Assembly (NCBI RefSeq): GCF_014699055.1
Contig: NZ_JACXAC010000001.1
Span: 310,001-374,000, forward strand
Reading direction: 5' to 3'
DNA length: 64,000 nucleotides
Source: Hymenobacter armeniacus
GTDB taxonomy: Bacteria > Bacteroidota > Bacteroidia > Cytophagales > Hymenobacteraceae
In this document: in pieces, positions 43,306 through 51,339 of the stretch
How the letters are laid out: the number at the start of each line of letters is the position of its first letter
How positions within the stretch are numbered: position 1 is the stretch's first letter
Translations under genes and position numbers: made by a program
The notes under the pieces: model-generated
Told to the model about the DNA's origin: nothing
Seen by the model: the letters and a program-made list of their open reading frames with translations, nothing else
The model's database searches: none

Positions 43306-44488
43306 TATCAGCAGTCACAAACTCGGTGATGCACGCCACCACGTAGGCTTGTTCCTCGTCGGTGAGCGTGGGAAAAAGCGGGATGCTGAGGCAGTGGGCG
43401 TAGTATTCTTCCACCAGCGGGAAGTTGCCGGCCCGCCAGCCCAGGCCTTCGTAGTAGGGCATGCGGTGCACCGGAATGTAGTGCACCTGGGCAAAAATCT
43501 GCCGCGTTTTCAGGAAGTCGTACAGCCCTTTGCGGTTGGCAATTTCGATGACATAGAGGTGGTAGGCGTGGCCGGGGCGGCCGGGGGCCAGCACCGTCAC
43601 GCCGGGCACCTGGGCAAAGGCGGCATCGTACTGCGCGGCCAGCTGGCGGCGGCGGGCCAGGCCTTCGTCGGCGCGGGCGAGCTGGCTCAGGCCCAGGGCG
43701 CAGTTGAAGTCGGGCAGGCGGTAGTTGTAGCCCAGCTCTTGCATTTCCATGTACCAGCCGCCGTCGGGCTCGCGCCGCAGGTCGGCCGGGTCGCGGGTAA
43801 TGCCGTGGGTGCGCAGGCGCAGCAGGTGGTGGAACAGCTGCTCGGAATTGGTGGTAATCATGCCGCCCTCGCCGGTGGCAATGTGCTTCACGGGGTGGAA
43901 GCTGAAGATGGCCAAATCGGCAAACTGGCCATTGCCGCAGCGCTGCTCCCGACCCTGCGAATCGATGAAAAAGCCGCCCGGCGCGTGGCAGGAGTCCTCA
44001 ATTATCCAGAGCCCAAACTCGTCGGCCAGCTGGCGGGCCTCCTCCAGGTTCACTGCCAGGCCGGCAAAATCCACCGGAATCAGGCCCGTGAAATGGCCTT
44101 TGGGGTGCGCTTTCAGTAAGGCGCGCACCTTGGCTAAGTCAATCAGCCCGGTTTCCGGGTCGATGTCGGCAAAGTGCACCTCGCCGCCGCAGTAGCGCAC
44201 GCAGTTGGCCGAAGCCGCGAAGGTAAGCGGCGTGGTGATGACGCGCTGGCCGGGCTGCACGTGCAGGGCCAGGGCGCAGAGGTGCAGGGCGGCCGTGCCG
44301 TTGGCCACGGCCACGGCGTACGTTGCGCCCACGTAGGCGGCAAACTGCTTCTCAAACTCGGCCACGGTCGGGCCCTGGGTGAGGTAGTCGGCGTGCAGGG
44401 CGGCCGTTACCGCGGCCACGTCGGCCTCCGTGATGTGCTGGCGGCCGTAGGGCAGGGGGCGGGAGGGATAGAAGGACGATTCAGCCAT
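43295..44488 (-). CDS. pseC: UDP-4-keto-6-deoxy-sugar aminotransferase (PseC)
   Basis: This 397-residue DegT/DnrJ/EryC1 aminotransferase has the PLP lysine Lys201 in FSFHPVKHIATGEGG and the WIIEDSCHAPGG motif near 161-172. It opens with LPYGRQHITEADVAAV, as PseC does. It adds an amino group at C4 of the sugar made by PseB. ATG 44488 was chosen; the frame stays open upstream only because it is out of phase inside pseB. The gene order pseB-pseC is the usual one, with a 17-base gap. Confidence 0.92.
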   Translation of the reverse strand: MAESSFYPSRPLPYGRQHITEADVAAVTAALHADYLTQGPTVAEFEKQFAAYVGATYAVAVANGTAALHLCALALHVQPGQRVITTPLTFAASANCVRYCGGEVHFADIDPETGLIDLAKVRALLKAHPKGHFTGLIPVDFAGLAVNLEEARQLADEFGLWIIEDSCHAPGGFFIDSQGREQRCGNGQFADLAIFSFHPVKHIATGEGGMITTNSEQLFHHLLRLRTHGITRDPADLRREPDGGWYMEMQELGYNYRLPDFNCALGLSQLARADEGLARRRQLAAQYDAAFAQVPGVTVLAPGRPGHAYHLYVIEIANRKGLYDFLKTRQIFAQVHYIPVHRMPYYEGLGWRAGNFPLVEEYYAHCLSIPLFPTLTDEEQAYVVACITEFVTADNAG

Positions 44489-44505
44489 GGAACCTGCTAA
44501 AATAT

Positions 44506-45525
44506 TCAGACCCCAAATTCGGCGTCCACGTGCAGGCGAATTTCCTCGCGAATCTGCTCCGCGTCCAGCCATTCCTCGTTGTTGGCCGAGTCGTAGTAGA
44601 AGCCCAGCGGCACGCGGCGGCCGTTGAAATTCTGGATGAACTTCTCCACGTCCCAGGTCGGCATCGAGGGCAGGATGACGTAGTAGCGGTCCAGCTCCAC
44701 GGTGCTCAGGGCGTCGGTTTCCGTAATCATGGCCTCGTGTAGCTTCTCGCCGGGGCGGATGCCCACGATTTTCTGCTCGCACTCCGGCCCGATGGCGCGG
44801 GCCACTTCCGTGATTTTGTAGCTCGGGATTTTGGGCACGAAAATCTCGCCGCCCCAGGCGTGCTCCAGCGCATAGAGCACCAGGTCCACGCCTTCTTCGA
44901 GCGAGATGTTGAAGCGCGTCATGTCGGGGTGGGTGATGGGCAGCACGCCCGTGTGGCGCTGTTGCAAAAAGAACGGCACCACCGAGCCGCGCGAGCCGAT
45001 AACGTTGCCGTAGCGCACCACCGAGAAGCGCAGGTCGCGCGAGCCCTTCATGTTGTTGGCGGCCACAAACAGCTTGTCGGAACACAGCTTGGTGGCGCCG
45101 TAGAGGTTGATGGGCGCGGCGGCCTTGTCGGTGCTCAGGGCCACCACGTCCTTCACGCCGGAGTCGAGGGCGGCGTTGATGACATTTTCGGCGCCAAAAA
45201 TGTTGGTTTTGATGCACTCCATCGGGTTGTACTCGGCGGCGGGCACCTGCTTGAGGGCGGCGGCGTGAATCACGATGTCGATGCCTTCGCAGGCGCGGTG
45301 CAGGCGCTGGGGGTCGCGCACGTCGCCGATGAAGTAGCGGATGGCCGGGTACTGGGCCGGGCTGAACTCCTGGCTCATTTCGTACTGCTTCAGCTCATCG
45401 CGCGAAAACACCACGAGGCGCTTCACCTGCGGGAATTTTTCGAAAACGGTACGCACGAACTGCTTGCCGAACGAGCCGGTGCCCCCCGTGACGAGGATGG
45501 ATTTGTGGTTGAGGTCGAGAGCCAT
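44506..45525 (-). CDS. pseB: UDP-GlcNAc 4,6-dehydratase, inverting (PseB)
   Basis: This 339-residue enzyme has TGGTGSFG at 13-20, HAAALKQVPAAEYNP near 87-101, and the catalytic residues Asp133, Lys134 (STDKAAAP), Tyr142 and Lys146 (LYGATK). It matches the FlaA1/PseB branch, which starts pseudaminic acid synthesis from UDP-GlcNAc with C5 inversion. It is the first gene of a ten-gene minus-strand operon. ATG 45525 sits right before the Rossmann motif; a TACTTTTG box lies 28 bases upstream. Confidence 0.93.
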   Translation of the reverse strand: MALDLNHKSILVTGGTGSFGKQFVRTVFEKFPQVKRLVVFSRDELKQYEMSQEFSPAQYPAIRYFIGDVRDPQRLHRACEGIDIVIHAAALKQVPAAEYNPMECIKTNIFGAENVINAALDSGVKDVVALSTDKAAAPINLYGATKLCSDKLFVAANNMKGSRDLRFSVVRYGNVIGSRGSVVPFFLQQRHTGVLPITHPDMTRFNISLEEGVDLVLYALEHAWGGEIFVPKIPSYKITEVARAIGPECEQKIVGIRPGEKLHEAMITETDALSTVELDRYYVILPSMPTWDVEKFIQNFNGRRVPLGFYYDSANNEEWLDAEQIREEIRLHVDAEFGV

Positions 45526-45552
45526 GAAAAAGAGTAAGCCGAAACAGGAGGA

Positions 45553-45560
45553 CAAAAGTA
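45553..45560 (-). promoter_or_regulatory. Possible -7 promoter box for the pseB operon
   Basis: On the minus strand TACTTTTG is a perfect TAnnTTTG match 28 bases before pseB. No clear TTTG lies at the -33 position; the next upstream element is the CCCCGAAGC palindrome. Confidence 0.4.
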
Positions 45561-45585
45561 GTTCAATTGGTGTTGCTAGAGAGAT

Positions 45586-45659
45586 TGTACCCCGAAGCTG
45601 TGCTTCGGTTCGCGTCGGGAGTCGTTCAACGCGAGCCGAAGCGCAGCTTCGGGGTACAC
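45586..45659. repeat. Inverted repeat, CCCCGAAGC family
   Basis: Left arm TGTACCCCGAAGCTGTGCTT (45586 on) and right arm GAAGCGCAGCTTCGGGGTAC (ending about 45658) pair over about 29 bases with a short spacer. It fills most of the divergent region between pseB and the MBOAT gene. The other copy is at 5194-5263. Confidence 0.8.
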
Positions 45660-45721
45660 TGCCTCGCAAAACTGCCCGCCGCTCCCGACCTTCGCGCCGC
45701 AGAGCTTCTGCCGCGGCCCCG

Positions 45722-47194
45722 ATGTTATTCAACTCCCTCCACTTTCTGGTCTTTTTCCCGCTGGTAGTCGGGCTGTATTTCGGCTTGCCGCCGCGGTGGC
45801 GGGGGGGGCTGCTGCTGCTGGCCAGCTATTATTTCTACATGAGCTGGCGGGCCGTGTATGCCCTGCTGCTGCTGGCCACCACGCTCGTGGACTACTACAG
45901 CGGCTACCGCATGAGCCAGCTGCCCACCAAGCAGGCGCGGCGGCCCTACCTCTACCTCAGCCTGGTGAGTAACCTGGGCACGCTGTTCGTTTTCAAGTAC
46001 TTCAATTTCTTCCGCGACTCGGTGCTGCAGCTGGCCGAAGCCTTTCACCTGCCGCACGGCAGCGGGCCGGCGCTGGGGCTGCTGCTGCCGGTGGGCGTGT
46101 CGTTCTACACGTTTCAGTCGGTGGGCTACATCATTGATGTCTACCAAGGCCGGCTCGGGGCAGAACGGAATTTCGGGCGCTTCGCCTTATTCGTGGCGTT
46201 TTTTCCGCAGCTGGTGGCCGGGCCCATCGAGCGGGGCGGACACATGCTGCCGCAATTTCGGCGGGTGCACACCTTTGACTATGCCCGCGTGGTGAGCGGG
46301 CTGCGGCTCATGGCCTGGGGCCTGTTCAAAAAAGTGGTGGTGGCCGACCGCCTGGCCCTGCTGGTGAACCCCGTGTTCAACAACCCGCGCCAGCACCCCG
46401 AGGGCCCGCTGTTGCTGCTGGCCACGCTGGCCTTTACGTTCCAGATTTACGGCGACTTTTCGGGCTACACCGACATGGCCCGAGGCGCGGCGCGCGTGCT
46501 GGGGTTCGACTTCAACCTCAACTTCCGCCAGCCCTACCTGTCGGCTTCGGTGCCCGAATTCTGGCGGCGCTGGCACATTTCGCTGTCGAGCTGGTTTCGC
46601 GATTACGTGTACATTCCTCTGGGCGGCAGCCGGGTGCGGCCCGCCCGTGCCTATGCCAACCTGCTGGCTGTCTTCCTCATCAGCGGCCTGTGGCACGGCG
46701 CCAACTGGACCTTTCTGGTATGGGGTGGCCTGCATGGGTTCTACCTCGTGCTCAGCACCTGGGCGCGCCCGCTCAAGGAAAAGCTGGCGCACCTCACCGG
46801 CCTGGCCGGCCGCCCGCGGCTGCGGCGGGCCTGGGGTGTGCTGGTCACCTTCGGGTTGGTGGCCTACGCCTGGATTTTCTTTCGGGCCAACACTTTTGGC
46901 GATGCCGTTTTCATCAGCCGGCACCTGCTGAGCGGGTGGGACCAGCTGGGCGGGCGCGGCACGGCCACGCTGCTGCTCGAGTTCTCGCAGCACTACCGGC
47001 CCGAACTGGCCGTGGCGGCCGTCAGCGTATTGCTGATGCTGGGGCTGGAATACCTTGGGCGGGCGCGTAGCCTGCAGGCCTGGGTTTCGGCCCAAACGGC
47101 GGCCGTGCGTTGGTCGGGCTACGTGGGGCTGGCCTTGCTGATTCTGTATTTGGGCGTGTTCAACAGCACCTCGTTCATCTATTTCCAGTTTTGA
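45722..47194 (+). CDS. MBOAT-family O-acyltransferase (AlgI-like)
   Basis: This 490-residue membrane protein with about ten helices has the AlgI/MBOAT landmarks: SSYYFYMSW-like start (near 33-47), PVGVSFYTFQSVGYIIDVY, FFPQLVAGPIERG, the EFWRRWHISLSSWFRDYVYI signature with catalytic His, and the second His in SGLWHGANWTFLVWG. It transfers acyl groups, usually acetyl, across the inner membrane to a periplasmic glycan with an SGNH-type partner. The partner gene follows directly. ATG 45722 marks the conserved MLFNSLHFLVFF start. Confidence 0.92.
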   Translation: MLFNSLHFLVFFPLVVGLYFGLPPRWRGGLLLLASYYFYMSWRAVYALLLLATTLVDYYSGYRMSQLPTKQARRPYLYLSLVSNLGTLFVFKYFNFFRDSVLQLAEAFHLPHGSGPALGLLLPVGVSFYTFQSVGYIIDVYQGRLGAERNFGRFALFVAFFPQLVAGPIERGGHMLPQFRRVHTFDYARVVSGLRLMAWGLFKKVVVADRLALLVNPVFNNPRQHPEGPLLLLATLAFTFQIYGDFSGYTDMARGAARVLGFDFNLNFRQPYLSASVPEFWRRWHISLSSWFRDYVYIPLGGSRVRPARAYANLLAVFLISGLWHGANWTFLVWGGLHGFYLVLSTWARPLKEKLAHLTGLAGRPRLRRAWGVLVTFGLVAYAWIFFRANTFGDAVFISRHLLSGWDQLGGRGTATLLLEFSQHYRPELAVAAVSVLLMLGLEYLGRARSLQAWVSAQTAAVRWSGYVGLALLILYLGVFNSTSFIYFQF

Positions 47195-48123
47195 AAACGC
47201 CTCAGACTTCCGCGGTTTTGAAGCTGCTGGGGCGGCTGGCGCTGCTGGCGGGCGCGGTGTTGCTGGGGGCCATGGCCCTTGGGCCGGTGGTGCTGCGCGG
47301 GCGGGTCGATGCCTTTTACGGGCGCTTCACCGGCCCACCGGCGGGCTCTCTTGTATTGGGCACCTCGCGGGCGGCGCAGGGCATCCGGCCGGCGGTGCTG
47401 GCCGGGCAGCTGGGCAGTCGCTTCGAAGGGCCGCTGCTCAATTATGCTTTCACGCTCACGCACTCGCCTTACGGGCCGGCCTACTTGCGCAGCATCCAGC
47501 GCAAGCTGCGGCCCGGGGTGAAGAACGGCCTCTTCATTGTGGCCGTCGACCCGTGGTCGCTGTCGCTCACCGGGCCCGAGGGCGTTTATCCCGAAGACAA
47601 TTCCTTCATCGGCCAGCTCCACCAGGTCAGCCAAAACCCCAACCTGGCCTACCTCACCACCTACCAAACCAAGCCGCTCTACCGCCTGCTGCTCGACTAC
47701 GCCACCGCCACCGAGCGCCTGCACCCCGACGGCTGGCTAGAAGTGAACATCGGCACCGACAGTGCCCAGGTGCGCGCCCGCACCGCCCGCAAGCTGCAGG
47801 ACTACCGCCTGCTGGCTGCCAGCCAGCACCTGTCGTCGGGCCGCCTGCAGGCCTTGGGGCAGACCATTCGGTTGCTGCAGCAGCACGGCCGGGTGGTGCT
47901 CGTGCGCCTGCCCGTGGGCGCAGCGTTGCTGGCGCTGGAGCAGAAATACCAGCCCGGTTTCGACCAGCAAATGCGCCAGCTGGCGGCGCAAGCAGCGGCA
48001 CCTTACCTCGATTACAGCAACGCCCCCTACGCCACCACCGACGGCAACCACTTGCAGCGCAACGCCAGCGGGCCGTTCAGTCAGCAGCTAGCCAGTGATT
48101 TACAAAAGGTATTACCTCGCTAA
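47191..48123 (+). CDS. SGNH-hydrolase-like partner of the MBOAT acyltransferase
   Basis: This 310-residue protein has an N-terminal membrane anchor (about residues 10-32). Its periplasmic part opens with SLVLGTSRAAQGIRP (the GDS-like serine block) and ends with TTDGNHLQ, matching the Asp-x2-His block of SGNH enzymes. Such proteins accept the acyl group from the MBOAT and place it on the glycan. Its TTG start (47191) overlaps the TGA of the MBOAT gene, so the two are translationally coupled; no upstream start is plausible. The family call is moderate, the coupling strong. Confidence 0.75.
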   Translation: MKTPQTSAVLKLLGRLALLAGAVLLGAMALGPVVLRGRVDAFYGRFTGPPAGSLVLGTSRAAQGIRPAVLAGQLGSRFEGPLLNYAFTLTHSPYGPAYLRSIQRKLRPGVKNGLFIVAVDPWSLSLTGPEGVYPEDNSFIGQLHQVSQNPNLAYLTTYQTKPLYRLLLDYATATERLHPDGWLEVNIGTDSAQVRARTARKLQDYRLLAASQHLSSGRLQALGQTIRLLQQHGRVVLVRLPVGAALLALEQKYQPGFDQQMRQLAAQAAAPYLDYSNAPYATTDGNHLQRNASGPFSQQLASDLQKVLPR

Positions 48124-48126
48124 CGG

Positions 48127-49854
48127 CTAGGGCGCAGGTTCCGCTACTTCGTACACGTATATGCGCCAGTAAGCGCGGGCATCGGCAAAGTCGGCCACGG
48201 GGCGCAGGCCGCTACGCGCCGGACTGGCCAGCCGGGCCGCGCTGAAAATGAAGCGACCTCCCATTTTGCGGAACGCCGCGGCATCCAGCGCCCAGTCCTG
48301 CACGGTGCGGACAGGCTTGGCCGGCACGAGGAAGTCACGGCCCAGCTCGTGCGAAAAAAAATAACAGCGGTTGCCCCAGGCATCGAAGTAGGTGGCCAGG
48401 GCCGGGTCTTTGGCCAGCTCGCCGGCGATGAGGGGGCGGAACTGGTGTTTGTAGCTGAGGGGGTAGCTGTTCTGGTTGCTGTCGAGGGTATAGAAGTCGT
48501 TGAGCTGCGCCACGGCCGGCGCGAAGCCGAGGCAGCCCACGCGGTAGCCGCTGGGGGCCATGCTGGTGCGTTGGGTCAGGTAGGTGTTGATTTTTTCAAA
48601 CAACGGAGCAGCCACGTACTGTGCGTAAGTGGGCTGGGCCTTTTTCGGACACCCGGCCAGTTCGCGCAGGTTGTTGGTCCATTCGGCATTCATCAGCAGG
48701 CCAATGAAAAGCTGCGTGGCCACCAGCAGCGCCGCCACCGTGTGGCGCCGGCCCGGCAGCAGCCGCAGGCTCAGGGCCAGCACGCCGAAGCTGGCCAGCG
48801 GCAGCAGAAAGCCCAGCCGGGTCAGGTTGAAGGCGTGCAGCAGCGGCAGGCGGTGCTGCACCACCGCCACGGCCTGCAGCACAAACCCACAAAAAAGGGC
48901 CACCGCCACCATGCCCGCCACCCAGGGCGCCAAGCGCCGCGCCGCCACCCGCCAGCCACCCCGGCCCCAGGCCAGGGCCGCCAGCACGGCCAGCACCAGC
49001 GCCCCCCGAAAAAACTGGCTCGAATGGTACTGGCCCAGCAGCAAGAAGTTGGCCGCCGAGCGCAGGCCGGGCCCCAGGCCAAACGCCACCGTCCGCAGCA
49101 AATCGTGCTCGACGCGGTGCGACACGAATTGCTGCGTCACCAGCAGGGAATAGAACAGCGGCCACTCCACCACCACGTACATCAGCGCCAGTAGGGCCGC
49201 GGCGGCTCCCACCCGCAGCGCGGCTGCCCGCCGCCCGTAAAACGCGTCATACAAAGCCAATCCCGCCGCCGCGCCGGCCAGGAAGGGACCCACAAATACA
49301 AAAAAGGACCACACCGGAAAGGCCGCCACCAGCAGCCAGGGCCACCAGCCCCCGCGGCCCGCCCGCAGGCGCAGCACCGCCAGCAGCAGGGCGGGTTGGC
49401 CCAGCACGGTTAGTCCATACATGGAATAAATGGGCAGCGTGGCCCAGGCCACCGCCAGCCCCGCCGCCAGCCACCGCCGCCTCGGGCCCGGCAGCCAGCG
49501 CCGTCGCAGCAGCGCCCACATGCCCAGCAGCCCCAACAGCCGCACCAGCGCCTGATTGACCAGATACGCCGCCCACGGCGGAAACATCCCAAACAGCCAC
49601 ACCGTCGGGTTCAGCCCCGAGCGCAGGGCGTTGCGCGGCAGCCCGTTCATGATGCTGGGCATCACCGCCGTGGGCCGGTAGTCGAACACCACCCGAAACT
49701 TATTCAGCAGGTAGGGGCTGCCGATTTCGGTGTCCAGGTTGTCGTGGATGGTGATAAAGCTGTGGCTGCCCAGCAGCAGAAACGGCAGCAGAAACAGCAC
49801 CAGCCCCGCCAGCGCGAGGGGCAGCGGCTGTAAGAAAGTGCGCCTGCTTCTCAT
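48127..49854 (-). CDS. Large multi-pass membrane protein (DUF6044/YfhO-like)
   Basis: This 575-residue protein has about 11-12 hydrophobic helices in the first 400 residues and a C-terminal soluble part. The first loop (GSHSFITIHDNLDTEIGSPY) has acidic residues as in GT-C glycosyltransferases and DUF6044 proteins. It may transfer a lipid-linked sugar or serve the glycan operon in another way. ATG 49854 was chosen over a TTG 33 bases upstream. It lies 19 bases after the GT4 gene on the same strand. Confidence 0.7.
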   Translation of the reverse strand: MRSRRTFLQPLPLALAGLVLFLLPFLLLGSHSFITIHDNLDTEIGSPYLLNKFRVVFDYRPTAVMPSIMNGLPRNALRSGLNPTVWLFGMFPPWAAYLVNQALVRLLGLLGMWALLRRRWLPGPRRRWLAAGLAVAWATLPIYSMYGLTVLGQPALLLAVLRLRAGRGGWWPWLLVAAFPVWSFFVFVGPFLAGAAAGLALYDAFYGRRAAALRVGAAAALLALMYVVVEWPLFYSLLVTQQFVSHRVEHDLLRTVAFGLGPGLRSAANFLLLGQYHSSQFFRGALVLAVLAALAWGRGGWRVAARRLAPWVAGMVAVALFCGFVLQAVAVVQHRLPLLHAFNLTRLGFLLPLASFGVLALSLRLLPGRRHTVAALLVATQLFIGLLMNAEWTNNLRELAGCPKKAQPTYAQYVAAPLFEKINTYLTQRTSMAPSGYRVGCLGFAPAVAQLNDFYTLDSNQNSYPLSYKHQFRPLIAGELAKDPALATYFDAWGNRCYFFSHELGRDFLVPAKPVRTVQDWALDAAAFRKMGGRFIFSAARLASPARSGLRPVADFADARAYWRIYVYEVAEPAP

Positions 49855-49873
49855 CGTCTTTTGGGCCGCATGG

Positions 49874-51184
49874 TTAGCTGGCGGCAATTTCGGCCAGGCG
49901 CGCCGTGAGGGCGCGGCGCGAGTAGCGGTGGTGGCTCACGGCCGGCAGGTCGAGGTTGGGGTTGTGGCGCCACTGGGCTACCAAAGCTTCCAGCGTTTCC
50001 AGCATCAGGGCCGAGTTGCGGTAGGGCAGGGCCTGGCCGGCGTCGCACTCCTGCAGCAGGTTGTCGGCGTCGGACCCGGCCGGGCCCACGCACAGAATAG
50101 GTTTGTTCGCCGCCAGGTACTCAAAAATCTTCCCCGGCAGGATACCAAAATTGCGCGGCACATCCGGAATGGCCATCAGCAGCACCGAGGCGCTGAGCAG
50201 GTATTCCACCGACTTATCGTGCGGCACAAACGGAATAAACTCGGTGGCTGCCAGCAGCCCCGCCTGTTCTATTTGCCCGCGCAGCTGCGCCGATACCTGC
50301 CCCACGAACCGCAGCCGCAGCGGCACGTCCGGGTGGCGCTTGGCGCAAGTCGCCACAGCTTCCAGCAGGCAATCGATATGATACAGCTCCGTGATGGTGC
50401 CGGTGTGGGTGATGCGCAGGCAGTCCGTGGGCGGCTGCGAAGACTTCTGAAAATCCGACTCGTCGTAGCCATTGGGCAGCACCTGAAACTTGGCCGACGG
50501 CAGCTCCGGCAGCTTGGCCATAAACAGGCGCTTGGTTTCGGGCGAGGTCACCAGCACGGTATCGGCCTGCGTTAGCACCTGCCGCTCGTAGCGCGCATCG
50601 AGCCAGGACGCCAATGGCGTGTGATGCAGGTCTTTGTAGTAGTAAATGTCCGTCCAGGGGTCGCGCAGGTCGGCCAGCCAGCGCAAGCCGTGGCGCTTTT
50701 TCAGCGCCAGGCCGATGAGCTGGGTGGAATGGGGCGGCGAGGACGTGAGCACGGCATCAAACTGCTCGCCCGCGGCCAGCAGCTTTTCCACCGCGGCCAG
50801 CGCGTGGCGGTTCCAGCCGCGGCGCGGGTCCGGAATGAACAGGTTGCCGCGCACGAAGCGCAGCGCCTTTTGCATCAGGCCAGGCTTGCCCTCGTTAGCA
50901 AAGCCGCCGTAAGGCACGGCGCGGCCCGTCAGCTTCTTGTAGCTCTCGAAGGGCTCCGACGTTTTAGTTCTGATGACGCGCACGTCGGCCGGCACTTCGG
51001 CCAGCAGGCTTTCGTCGCGCACGGGATAGGTGGCCTGGGCCGGGTCCACGGTTATCACGGTGGCTTCCACGCCAAACTGGCCCAGGTGCTTCACCCACTT
51101 GAGGCAGCGCTGCACGCCGGCCCCGCCCGAGGGCGGCCAATAATAGGTGATGACGAGCAGGCGCAGCGGACGGGTGGCGGGCAC
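49874..51184 (-). CDS. GT4-type glycosyltransferase
   Basis: This protein of 436 residues has a GT-B fold: RLLVITYYWPPSGGAGVQRC near the start (glycine-rich acceptor loop), then LPNGYDESDF near 245 and GILPGKIFEYLAANKPILCV near 345-364, the donor-site motif of GT4 enzymes. It transfers a sugar from a nucleotide donor in the cytoplasm, presumably to the lipid-linked glycan. GTG 51184 was chosen: a -7 box at 51211-51218 would place the transcript start near 51206, leaving a normal leader. A TTG at 51202 is the alternative. Confidence 0.88.
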   Translation of the reverse strand: MPATRPLRLLVITYYWPPSGGAGVQRCLKWVKHLGQFGVEATVITVDPAQATYPVRDESLLAEVPADVRVIRTKTSEPFESYKKLTGRAVPYGGFANEGKPGLMQKALRFVRGNLFIPDPRRGWNRHALAAVEKLLAAGEQFDAVLTSSPPHSTQLIGLALKKRHGLRWLADLRDPWTDIYYYKDLHHTPLASWLDARYERQVLTQADTVLVTSPETKRLFMAKLPELPSAKFQVLPNGYDESDFQKSSQPPTDCLRITHTGTITELYHIDCLLEAVATCAKRHPDVPLRLRFVGQVSAQLRGQIEQAGLLAATEFIPFVPHDKSVEYLLSASVLLMAIPDVPRNFGILPGKIFEYLAANKPILCVGPAGSDADNLLQECDAGQALPYRNSALMLETLEALVAQWRHNPNLDLPAVSHHRYSRRALTARLAEIAAS

Positions 51185-51210
51185 GGGAGCAGGGGAGAGC
51201 AAGCGGGGCG

Positions 51211-51218
51211 CGAAGGTA
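51211..51218 (-). promoter_or_regulatory. Possible -7 promoter box for the GT4 gene
   Basis: On the minus strand TACCTTCG matches TAnnTTTG at seven of eight positions. It helps to choose the GTG start at 51184 over the TTG at 51202, which would leave almost no leader. No -33 box is evident. Confidence 0.35.
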
Positions 51219-51223
51219 CACGC

Positions 51224-51257
51224 TTTGCCGGTTTTCGGCCTTTTTTGGTTACTTTTG
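51224..51257 (+). promoter_or_regulatory. Predicted ffh promoter (TTTG-N22-TACTTTTG)
   Basis: A -33 TTTG (51224-51227) is followed after 22 bases by TACTTTTG (51250-51257), a perfect TAnnTTTG. The transcript would start near 51263, about 77 bases before ffh. The spacing is at the long end of the Bacteroidota range. Confidence 0.45.
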
Positions 51258-51339
51258 GGGTTCAATAACTGCCTGATTTCGCGCGGCTCGTCCGCGCCCG
51301 GTCGGCTTCTTCCGTACCTCCCGCTCAACTCAGCGATTC

